Shown piece after piece: positions 35,002-44,671 of a stretch of 64,000 nucleotides of DNA. The notes under the pieces were generated by a model. That model ran no database searches. It saw nothing but the letters and a program-made list of their open reading frames with translations, and was not told where the DNA came from. The translations under genes and the position numbers were made by a program. Positions within the stretch are counted from its first letter, which is position 1; every line of letters starts with the position of its first letter. This stretch comes from Riptortus pedestris (taxonomy: Eukaryota; Arthropoda; Insecta; Hemiptera; Alydidae): NCBI GenBank assembly GCA_019009955.1, contig CM032233.1, positions 82,591,501-82,655,500 of the forward strand. The letters run 5' to 3'.

Positions 35002-35911
35002 GTATATGTATATGTGTGTTGCCGCTCTAGCTGTAGCAATTTACGTTTTATCGTTACCAATCTCGATATATAAGCGTTTCATGTATAAACTAAAGGTTAA
35101 AATCGAACCGGGGGGTAGGGGAGTTTAGAGGGAAGGAATTTATAAATATCTCCTTTATTTATCCTTTATTATTATAAGTCAGATCGAAAAATGATATAGA
35201 ACCAATCTTATTACAAATGTAATAGTCAAAAAAATATTCTTACTTGCATATTTTCTCTATCATTAATATTATCAGAGATATTTAAATTATTGAGTTTTCA
35301 GCCTTTAGTAATCCCCAACTCCTACTCAAGTCATATCAACAATAAGCTGTTATATTATGAAACACTATATTATAAGCTTAATGCGAAACATTGTTTTGAA
35401 GAGACTTGAAGATAAATGGAAATTCGTGGTTATGCCATTAATTATGATTTTTCGTTTTTGTTTCGAAAATGTTTAATTGATCTATACGATACTCTATATT
35501 TAACCGTTTCATTTAAGACTGAGGGTAATATATGTTATTGGCTGAAGTCGGAATAGGGGGGCTTATTATAAGTTAGAGTATATATATATATATATATATA
35601 TATATAAGTTTAGAGGGAGAATTTGAAAATTCAAAATATTTTCGTTATTATGAGCCAGGTAGGTAAAAGTTATAGTACCAGTCTTGTTAAACAATTCATG
35701 GTCTACAATTGTTGTACTAAGCATTTTGTCGTAACTGAAGTATTACGCGAGTTATTCCTAATTTCTTGTTCTCTGCCGTCAGTACCCCTCACCCTTCTAA
35801 TAATCGGGTTTTACAAATAAATAGAGAATATGTGGTTTGTTTGAGACCACAAGTGTGTTATCCCAGCATGAGGGAACTACGCTTAGTTTACGCATCCCCT
35901 GCGTGATGTAC
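34922..35911 (+). mobile_element. Family H element, long subfamily copy
   Basis: Lies 61 bp after the reference copy, same orientation. The 5' palindrome is cut by the AT tract (AGATTTCCCTTAAATATATA). The G-run module occurs twice (about 35110 and 35560), the second with its own AT tract (35580-35605). The end is GGGAACTACGCTTAG with CGCATCCCCTGCGTGATG. Confidence 0.7.
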
Positions 35912-36229
35912 TTGTTTAGATAGGAAGGGGGGTGGGGCTGGAGTCCTGAACTATTATTGATACTATATGATCACACATAAATATTAATTGTCTTAATATG
36001 ACAGGGAAAATATTAATTTTTATATACAATTGAAATTTATCAAATCCTTATTTATGTTTTTGATTTTCTCATAGGCTATCATACATTTAATAAAATTCTC
36101 TGAGATTAACACTCTCAAGGGAAATAATCAATTGCCATTGTAACCGTTGCGCAATAATTGAAGCTTCTTCAAATGCCTTTTAATTTCACGTAGTAGATTG
36201 ACATTGAAAGAAAAGTTAAAACATCATAC

Positions 36230-37650
36230 GTTGAAAAAAAAATTAGTTAAAAAGAATATATATATTTAAATAGAAAAAAAGTAGTGAAAAAAAGAATATA
36301 TATATATATATATTAATTTTTTTTAAATAGAAAAAAGGAAAGATATATTTTTAATTTAAAAAAAATAGAAAAAAAAAGAAAAATATATATTAAAATTTTA
36401 AAAAAAAGTAGTGAAAAAAAAGAAAAATAGATATTTAAGTTTTAAAAAAAGTAGTGAAAAAAAAAGAAAAAAATATATAAATAAATTTAATAAAATAGTG
36501 AAGAAAAAGAAAAATATATATTTTAATTTTTTAAAAATAAGTAGTGAAAAAAAAGAAAAATATATATTTAAATTTAAAAAATAGTAGTGAAAAAAAAGAT
36601 AAATATATATTTTAATTTTTTAAAAATATGTAGTTAAAAAAAAAGGCAAATATATATTTTAATTTTTAAAAAAGTAGTAAATTATTTTAAAAAAAAAAAA
36701 AATTTTTTTTTTTAAAAAGTAGAAAATAGTTATTTTTCAAGTGACGAAATTTTAAAAAAATTTCCCATAAAAAATAAAATAAAAAAGTAATGTATATTTT
36801 TAAATTACAACTCGAATGAAACGTTTACCCACACGAGCGAAGCGAGTGTGGTCATTTCACGAGAGTTGTAAATTCTACTTTCGTCACGTGTGTAATATTA
36901 AATTTTTTCTGTAATCGTGTAATACATGATCAAATCTAACCAGAATATGAAGAAAATTAGGATGTTGTGAAGATTATGGTAGGTTGTTGGTAGGTTATAA
37001 GCATGGTTGTGAAAGGTTACAAGCATAGTTATAAAACAACTAGTGATGATTGTGAAGTAGTGCAGTTATAAACAAGTGGAGGTTATAAACAAGGAAGGTA
37101 ATTATTATTATATTTAAATTTTAAAATATATTGATTATTTCCACCAATAATTCATTCACATTTCAATTTATTTTGTTAAAATAAATTCTTACAATGTTAA
37201 GAAACATTTAAAAGCATTTAATTTCCAACTTCAAATTATTTTTTAATTTATACTTATACAAGGAATTATTTCTTTATTGCAAAATGTTTCACTTTTTGTC
37301 ACTCATTTCAGTTTAGTAATGTTACCATTATTCAACGATTACAGAAAAAAAATATATATACATTTAAATTTTAAAAAAAGTAGTGAATAAAATGAAAAAT
37401 ATATAAATAAATTTAATAAAATAGTGAAGAAAAAATGAAAATATATATATTCATTTTAAAAAAAGTTGTAAAAACAAAGAAAAATGTGTATTTAAATTTA
37501 GCAAAAAAAAATGAAAAAAAATGAAAAATATATACTTTAATTTTAAAAAATAAGTAGTGGAAATAATATATATATATTTTAATTTTTTTTTAAAATAAGT
37601 AGTGAAGAAAAAGAAAAATATATATTTCAATTTTTAAAAAACAAGTAGGG
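36230..37650 (+). repeat. A-rich minisatellite, interrupted
   Basis: Units of roughly 55-65 bp built from AAAAATATATATTTAAATTT, then TTAAAAAAAGTAGTGAAAAA. About eight units precede and five follow the inverted-repeat element at 36805-37352, which lies inside the array. Confidence 0.7.
36805..37352 (-). mobile_element. Inverted-repeat element E, copy 2
   Basis: Reverse complement of 1-612. It starts with a hairpin (TTACAACTCG..CACACGAGCG / CGAGTGTGG..GAGAGTTGTAA) and then a block bounded by TTTTTTCTGTAATCG and CGATTACAGAAAAAAAA. It retains the shared internal landmarks GGTTATAAGCATGG and ACAACTAGTGATGAT. It is nested in the A-rich minisatellite. Confidence 0.65.
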
Positions 37651-37805
37651 TGTTCTAAAAATAGGATGGAATTTTACCTGTCATTGTTAATAAAAATTCT
37701 CATTACGGAACATCCTAAGTAGAGGTTAACAACTAAAACCACTTTGATCGTTACCATTACGAAAAAAACAACAATTTCAATTACTAGAATGGCACTCTTT
37801 CTTTC

Positions 37806-37865
37806 TAAAACCCGTCTTGAGTACAACCCAGTAGCTGCTTTCCATTAATGGAAATCGGCTAAAGT
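37806..37865 (-). mobile_element. Family H 5'-end fragment
   Basis: Only the tip is left: TTGAGTACAACCCAGTAGCTG followed by a diverged palindrome and AAATCGGCTAA. Confidence 0.5.
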
Positions 37866-37869
37866 TATA

Positions 37870-38270
37870 GTAGATATTAACTTAATCGCTTATAGAAAAA
37901 AAAATGTTTGTTTATAGGAAATATCACAGAAATGTTCTCATGTCAATTTTGACCAGCAGTGTCTACGAGAGGCACGGAATTTGAGCGTTTGAGATTTTTT
38001 ATTTTATATTCTTGTGATTTGGGTCAGTGTTGCTCAATTGATTTGCGAAAGCAGATGATAACGGGCGATGAGTATGCACTCACATTGATGTCCCCATCGA
38101 ATCGACAGCAATAAACACATCAAAAGTGAAATAGACAAACTAACTAGTTTGCATCTATCATCTGTAATACGGCGTAGAAACCACAGACGGTGAAACCCGG
38201 TAATGATATGCATGTATTATGTCCACAATTATTAAACGTACCAAAAAAGCTAAAAAGTACAGTTAATACT

Positions 38271-38319
<49 letters not shown>

Positions 38320-38320
38320 C
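37870..38320. other. No gene or recognised repeat
   Basis: Single-copy stretch; AT tract at its end (38278-38312). Confidence 0.3.
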
Positions 38321-38576
38321 ATATATGGCACATTGTTATAAGAGTGTAACACATAGTGTTTGTGTTAATTCTAGTTACCAAGACTAAAGATACTTAATAA
38401 CTGTTGTATCTGTAAGTGTAAACTACCCACGCCTGTTATAGTGTATATCTATATAGGTTACACTTAGTACTCCTAATGTAAACAAAGATACAACAGGAAT
38501 GTACAATAGTTTTTAAGTATAATTAGTATTGGTAAGTAGAACACAAACACTATCTATCACACTCTAATAACAATGT

Positions 38577-38638
<62 letters not shown>

Positions 38639-38648
38639 CTATAACAGG

Positions 38649-38995
38649 GTACTGGCGGAGCAAAGGAATAGATAACGCGCCGAATGCTTCAACTGCGGTA
38701 TGGTCGGCCATTTTCAGCGCAACTGTAAAGCACCAAAGAAAGGATTGAGATCTTTTACACCATGGTGGAACCACCATCGTGCGAGTAACGTCCAAATCTC
38801 AAGGAGTGACATAGAAGACATATCAAACAAGTACTGGAGGGGCAAATGAATAGATCGCGCGCCAAATGCTTCAACTGCGGTGAGGTTGGCCACTTTCAGC
38901 GTAATTGTAAAGCGCCAAGGAAAATGTCGAGATCTATTTCTCCATGGAGGACAACAAATGGGCGACTGACGTCGAAATCTCAAGAGCCAATGTAA
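38649..38995 (+). pseudogene. gag nucleocapsid fragment with duplicated CCHC zinc knuckle
   Basis: Two direct copies of a ~182-bp unit (38649-38830 and 38831 onward). Each encodes a zinc knuckle of the CX2CX4HX4C type: CFNCGMVGHFQRNC and CFNCGEVGHFQRNC, followed by KAP(K/R)K. The first copy is preceded by an in-frame stop near 38669. Since 182 is not a multiple of three, the duplication itself breaks the frame. The second copy runs to a stop at 38993-38995. The role is nucleocapsid RNA binding; this fragment is non-functional. Confidence 0.85.
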
Positions 38996-39543
38996 AACTA
39001 GAACGAGCTTGCACTGAGGGGCAAGAACTAGCTCCTAAAACCGATGGCTCTACAATCTCTATTTCCATTATAAGACAGAAGAACAGCAACCTTACTGCTT
39101 GTGGGCACATCAACGGGAGGAAACAGGTCCTCACCATGGACACGGGAGCGAATCACTCCATCATTCGGCCCGATTTGGTAAAAGGGGCAGTGGAACCGTT
39201 GGAGAACGTACGACTGCGAACTGCTACAGGGGAGTCAGCCACAGTCTACGGAAGAGCCAAGATGAGAGTGACTATCGCCAACATCAGCACTGAACATGGC
39301 TTTGTTGTTGCTGACATAATGGATGAAGTGATCATCGGTGTAGACTTCATGATAGCCCACGGTATTGCCCTGCAAATGGGTAAGCAAATTAGGATCTGGC
39401 GAACACAGAAATACCTTTGGATGTCGGACATGAGAGCAAGACCACCAGGGATCTACGTACCGACGGAGCCCAGAAATTGTTACCTCGAGCAGAAGCATGT
39501 TCTATTGTCCATAGGAAAGGGAGAAAACACGATGACGCTCTAG
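38944..39543 (+). pseudogene. pol fragment: retropepsin-like aspartic protease
   Basis: It overlaps the gag end in the -1 frame, as is usual for gypsy elements. Around residue 66 it has LTMDTGANHSIIRPDLV, with the catalytic DTGA triad. Later there is VIIGVDFMIAHGI, the second hydrophobic-Gly motif of retropepsins, then QIRIWR. After about residue 150 the frame runs into sequence that belongs further along pol, so reverse transcriptase is missing. The Met at 38944 is the first in frame; in an intact element this region would be reached by frameshifting. Confidence 0.82.
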
Positions 39544-39640
39544 CCCTCTCAAGGCGGCCATGCAACGTGGAGTACAAGGATTGTGCAAAAGCCGAGGAAG
39601 AGGAGTGCATCGTTAGCTCAGGAGGAGCCAGGTAGACGGC
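39495..39640 (+). pseudogene. pol fragment: RNase H/integrase junction
   Basis: In a different frame from the protease, this reads VHRKGRKHDDALALSRRPC, which resembles the end of RNase H ('GxxHxxADALSR') before the gypsy integrase zinc-binding region. It shows that a deletion removed reverse transcriptase and most of RNase H. Confidence 0.65.
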
Positions 39641-39656
39641 GCAGAAGGGCGACCCT

Positions 39657-40005
39657 ATGCTGGCTAAGAAGGACAATGGAAGGTCGACCCGTCATGAAAT
39701 ATTGGACCGCATTAAAATGACCTGCAACCAGATGAATGTCGTGTATAATCGAGCAGCAAAAACGGAGGGATTCACTGAAGGACAAATGGTTCTACTATTT
39801 AACCCCCAACGCAAGAAAGGACTATCGCCTAAATTGCAGACGCACTGAGAGGGACCTTACAAGGTGATCAAGAGATTAAACGACGTGGTCTACAGGATTC
39901 AGAGATACCACAATCTGAGGTCTAAAACGAAAGTGGTACACCTAGAGCGACTAGCCAAGTATGGCAACGGCGATATTGAGCCTATTCTGGACGAAAAGGC
40001 TTAAG
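39657..40005 (+). pseudogene. pol fragment: integrase C-terminal domain
   Basis: Reads GQMVLLFNPQRKKGLSPKLQ then, after an in-frame stop at 39846-39848, EGPYKVIKRLNDVVYRIQR and KVVHLERLAKY, ending at the stop at 40003-40005. This is the usual gypsy integrase tail that follows the catalytic core. The stop sits where a Trp codon is expected. The DDE core is absent. Confidence 0.8.
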
Positions 40006-40016
40006 TGGGCAGCAGT

Positions 40017-40524
40017 GTTGCGAAAATTAATACGTGAAAGATTGCCTGAAGGAGAGGGAGCCGTGCGTTTGATCTAATTAGGGCCGATCTATTTAGGGCG
40101 GCCCGCAGAATCTAATTCTAGCTGCCCATCTTCCAGGAACTTCTGGACCTTTCTCGAACTGGCCCCTTCTAAGCCTAGGCCCTTCTACAGGTATATATAA
40201 GGGACTCTCACAGTACCCCACAGTTCAGTTGACGCTCGACGGTCTTCGAGGGATGTTCAGCGCTACAGTGCGACAGTGCAGTGCGGTAAAGTGTTGTGCC
40301 GTGAAGTAAAGAACAGTGACCGTGAGTGAATTATTGGACTGTGTAACCTGAAGAACAGTGACACTATCAGTGTAATTCTGTGAGTAGTAATAATTAACCA
40401 AGAGTATTGTGCATTGTGAAATAAATCGTGGAGTGATAAACTGTGAAACTTGTGTGTGTTTAATTTTGCAATCCAAAAGAACTCTTATTAACAACTTTTA
40501 TTACTGGTTTTGTAATAAAAACGT

Positions 40525-40528
<4 letters not shown>
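40017..40528 (+). mobile_element. 3' LTR of the gypsy-like element
   Basis: Begins TGTTGCGAAAATTA immediately after GTGGGCAGCAG, the likely polypurine-type primer, and ends AAAACGTAACA. It has TATATATAAGGG at about 40192 and CAGTG-rich repeats near 40265-40320. It shares GTGAGTGAATTATTGGACTG and GCAATCCAAAAGAACTC with the solo LTR at 2998 and, inverted, with 57353. Confidence 0.85.
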
Positions 40529-40573
<45 letters not shown>

Positions 40574-40674
40574 GTAGTACATGTACTTTTTAGCCCTGAA
40601 GAAGAGAAAATAAATATTCTCGAAATATTGGAATGAACTAAAATGTTTTCAACAAACTCCAAAAAACTATAACA

Positions 40675-40676
<2 letters not shown>

Positions 40677-40750
<74 letters not shown>

Positions 40751-40752
40751 AA
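40677..40752. repeat. (AT)n-(GT)n microsatellite
   Basis: About 50 bp of (AT)n followed by (GT)n, at the right edge of family P copy B. Confidence 0.9.
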
Positions 40753-40759
40753 TAATTAC

Positions 40760-41668
40760 ATATTTATGTTTACATCGATCTAATGAGTTTAATATAGATA
40801 GTTTTTGTATCTCTTATCATTGTATTCAGATATAGATATAATAGGGTGTTTTACTTTTTCGGGATCATACTCATATATAGTTACTCGACATAAAATCCTA
40901 TATTTTCATTCATTTATAACTAATAATTGGGGAACAATAAATTGTTCCATGATATTATTTTTTATTTTCAATTTAAAAAAGACAATAAGGGAAGCTCAGA
41001 TGCTCACTTTTATAACCAAACATGGAGGAGAGGAGAGCTGAGTAGAAGGGGACCTGAATTCATTTCACCCCTATACTATTTCAGGCAGGGAGGAGATAAA
41101 TTTTCAATGCTCCACTCTTTATTTTTGATGTTCTGATTGAATGAGGGGGAGAGGGTTTAAGTCGGAAATAGGGGACAAAGAGAAATGAGAGAGGGACAAA
41201 GAGTCAGGGAGCCAGAGGGAGAGGGGGTCATTAGATTTAGAGGTGGGGGGAGGGGGTTGGGGGGTAAGGAGATAATTGTGAGGGCCCTATATTGGTCGGC
41301 TCTGTTTGATCCGGATATTAAAGAGGGCACCGCTTTGGTTCCCTTCAATTTCGGTACCCGGTTCCAGTTACAATCTACCCCCATATACTCCCTTTATCCT
41401 AGTACTCCACCTTCCCTCACTCAGAAATGGGGAGGGAGCTCTAGCCAATCTACCTACAACGGTAAATTCAGAAAATTGTTTTTGCCACAATTTAGTTCGT
41501 CAATTAATAGAATATGTAGGGAGTTTTAAACCGTTTTATTTTTCAAAAGTCTCAATAATTATTTATAGTGGGGATGCCTTTGTTCGTTATTTTTGCTGAT
41601 TAAATTTTTTTTTTTTTTTTTCATAATTACTCGTGATAATTATGTGAGATGCATCAAATACCATTAAA
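40760..41668. other. No gene; G-rich patch
   Basis: 41140-41280 is unusually purine/G-rich on the plus strand (GGTGGGGGGAGGGGGTTGGG). Open frames up to 114 codons cross it in two frames, but they are low in complexity and match nothing recognised. Confidence 0.35.
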
Positions 41669-41671
41669 AAA

Positions 41672-42128
41672 GTACGCCATACAGGGGCTGCTTATACTAA
41701 GCAGATTTCCTACGTGAAGTTTTAGAATAGAGGAATTTCACGAGAGCCGAGGAGTTACTGAAACGGCCGAACTAGCTAGCCGGAAACTGAGTACTACAAC
41801 CGAAGTTAGCCGATCTCATCATGTCCGTTACGCTCAATAAAATGCAAATATCTTGGTTAATATTCAAGATGGAGAATAAATGTATATAACAATATTTATA
41901 GTAAATTTGATTTCTAATTTTTAATAAGATTGATTCTATACAATTTTTCGATCCGACGTATAGTAACGGAGATATTTCGAAGTTTCGAAAATCCACTCTA
42001 ACCCTCCCCCCCTCCCACTGGTCCGATATCAGCCATTAACGAACTTGATCTTTATTTTTACATAAAACGTTTAAATATCGAGTTTGGTAACGATCCAGCA
42101 AAAATTGCGACCGATAGAGCGTTAACAG

Positions 42129-42164
<36 letters not shown>

Positions 42165-42395
42165 ATATATAATATAATATATGTTATATATATATATATA
42201 TATATGCATGTATCTCTCAAAGTAATAGTTCAATGAAAACCACATTTGGTATTTAACCGTGGAATGAAGTGGTTCATGTTCTAACAGCTTATAGTTAATA
42301 AGACTGGAGGCTGAAAACCAAAAAAATCCAAATATCCTGGTTAATATTCATGATAGAGAAAACAAGTATAAGAGGGGGGGGGTTACTCACAAGCA
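41672..42395 (-). mobile_element. Family H element with extra long-subfamily segment
   Basis: The 3' end is mutated (GCCATACAGGGGCTGCTTAT) but is followed by AGCAGATTTCCTACGTGAAG. It has a C-run, AACAGACAAATATAT, and AT tracts at 42134-42205. Instead of the 5' end, it joins a second piece (42206-42395) with GGTTCATGTTCTAACAGCTT and a G-run. Confidence 0.7.
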
Positions 42396-42399
42396 CACA

Positions 42400-43440
42400 C
42401 ACACTCTAACACACTATTCTTCTTAACTTTTCTAAATGCTATTTTGAGACAAGAAGAGTGATTCTGAGCAGAATAAAAATGGAAACTATGCATATGGCAG
42501 GTAGTTGTCATGGATGACACCTACTTGTCAAATTTGTCCTGGGTCACAGCCTTGTCGTTCAAAGGTTAACTCCAAATGAGTGGTCGGTGAGAAAACGGGC
42601 AAGGAGGATAAGAACTGAATACCTGGTGGATATTTTTATAGGGTTTGCATAGGGGGGCTGCATAGGAGTGAAGTGGGTTTGGGACGTCACAGGAGGTGCT
42701 TGGAGGGAAGTATCTGTACTTTGAGGAAAATAGAGAAGAGACTGAAGCTATGTGTGAAATTGCAAATGTCGGGGTAGGAAGTGTAGAGCTGTTTATTGAA
42801 TATGCAGCCTTATGTAAATAGAGCCGAGGGCTGGAGCATGGTTTTCTCATTCAGCCATCCCATAGTCCAAGCTCCAATCATCCCCTTCTCTCTCTTGCCT
42901 CCACAAAACCAACTACATGTATATTTTGCTAACGTTTCCTAGCCCATTGGAGTGGAAACGTCCCTACTAGCAGCTATACATCCATGTAAAAAGTATGTTT
43001 CGTTATCAATCCGCTTACGACTAGACTCATCTATTGAACTACTTGTTTATTGTGTCATCGGTGAAACAGTGCATACAAACGTGAAAATAACTTGTCCCGG
43101 GGAATCGTTTATTGGCACAATCAATTATGCCTTACATATAGTTGAGTAAATTTGCCAATTTTGACTTAAAATGGATGCCAGATGCGAGGCAGTTGTCAAT
43201 ATTGCATTTTTTTGTTGTTGTTTTTTCTAGCCTTTACCTTGTGCCCTCAGTCCATCCACCAGACTTCTGTTCATTTATACGGCTCCAGGTGGTTATAATA
43301 GACCATTACAAATTGTCACTTCCATCAAAATATGGGATGGACTCTTCAGAAACTTTTTCAAAAACCACACCCACGTCCCTTCATTGAGTATTCTAGAAAT
43401 TGAGTCGAAAGGGAATTGGCGAATGTACGCCAAGTAGACC
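42400..43440. other. No gene or recognised repeat
   Basis: Mixed composition with no supported reading frame. A stub TAAACAGATTTCCCACGAG at about 43452-43470 is a family H end remnant beside the next copy. Confidence 0.35.
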
Positions 43441-43485
43441 ACGACTTAAACTAAACAGATTTCCCACGAGATATACAAATAAAAA

Positions 43486-44068
43486 GTCCGTCACGCAGGG
43501 GCTGCGTAAACTAAGCAGATTTCCCACGTGAAGTTTTACAATAGAGAAATCTGCCTAATAACAACTGTAGTAGTAAGAAACCTCTAAACCTAAAACATTA
43601 TTTAGGGCTTAATAACCCAGTAGTTTCTAGCCCCAAAAAACAGTTAACCTAACCTCTAAACCTATTCACGAGGGACGAATAGTTATGGAAACGGCCACCA
43701 GAGCTCTCGGCGGAAAGTCCGAACATAGCCTACTGGTGACCACACGCAGAATACAAATGCAAATATCTCGGTTAATATTCAATATAGAGAAAAAATGTAT
43801 ATAACAGTATTTATAGTAAATTTAATTTGCAATAAGATGATTCTGTACAATTTTTCGGTCCAACGTATTGTAACGGAGATACTTCGACTTTTCGAAAATT
43901 CTCTCCTATAACCCCCCCCCTCCCACTGGTCCGATTTCAGCCGTTAACGAACTTGATCTTTCTTTTTATATAAAACGACTAAATATCGAGTTTGGTAACG
44001 TTCTAACAAAAACGCGACCGCTGGAGCGGTAACAGACTAATATATAGATAGATAGATAGATAGATAGA

Positions 44069-44167
<99 letters not shown>

Positions 44168-44295
44168 CTATATATATACAGTTTTGAACGGACCTCATTT
44201 TCGTCATCTCCTGGGTAGGATCGATGAACATTTGAAGAAAAATTCCGTCATGAGTACAACCTCAATAGCTGATTTCCCTTAAGGGAAATCTGCTA
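43486..44295 (-). mobile_element. Family H element, complete, with small internal insertion
   Basis: Both ends are intact (GTCCGTCACGCAGGGGCTGC; TTAAGGGAAATCTGCTA). It is the same subtype as 34220-34860 (shared GAACATAGCC and GAGCTCTCGGCGG). It has a GATA-rich then AT tract (44040-44176). A 61-bp insert at 43592-43652 is flanked by CCTCTAAACCT. Confidence 0.85.
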
Positions 44296-44299
44296 AAAA

Positions 44300-44668
44300 T
44301 GATAATATCATACAAATGCCGTCATCTTTCAATTTATTTTCTATTCCAATCTGAATAGTAGCTCTATGTAGAACATCCTTGAAATTAAAACTGTGCAGTG
44401 ATGTAGTTGATTTATGTAAAAGTGGGGGTGCGATTAGTCCTCGGTAGTATTTCAAATAATTCACAATTATAGTATTACCAAGTGAGATTATCATCTACGC
44501 TATAACTCAAGGGGCCAACGTGAGTCCCAAGATAGATTATATATAGCATTTTTCTGTGTATCCCATAATAATGGTGTTTGAGTTCCAATGTATCATAACG
44601 TCTCTAAACCTCCACTTTTATTTGTCTGATTTGTGACTTTGATGAGCTTGGAATTTAGTTTAACATGA
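44300..44668. other. No gene or recognised repeat
   Basis: No supported feature between two family H copies. Confidence 0.3.
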
Positions 44669-44671
44669 AAC

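Larger units (their letters stand above)
38640..40528 (+). mobile_element. Ty3/gypsy-like LTR retrotransposon, truncated and internally deleted
   Basis: Runs from a gag zinc-knuckle segment through a protease and a pol tail to a 3' LTR (40017-40528). The 5' LTR and most of gag are missing. Reverse transcriptase, most of RNase H and the integrase core are deleted. The left edge is at an AT tract, and (AT)n resumes right after the LTR. Confidence 0.85.
38327..40690 (+). mobile_element. Family P element, copy B, interrupted by a gypsy-like remnant
   Basis: The left part (38327-38580) is a foldback: CATTGTTATAAGAGTGTAAC..ACCAAGACTAAAGATACTTA and its near reverse complement ending ACTCTAATAACAATGTACAA. 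After the (AT)n and the gypsy remnant it resumes at about 40570 with GTAGTACATGTACTTTTTAG and CCTGAAGAAGAGAAAA..TTCTCGAAATATTGG, then AACACCATATAT. In copy A the same two halves are joined through one AT tract. Confidence 0.55.

Noticed and set aside
41185..41599. 114- and 97-codon overlapping frames
   Set aside because: They cross a G-rich patch in two frames without a recognisable domain or compositional sign of coding.
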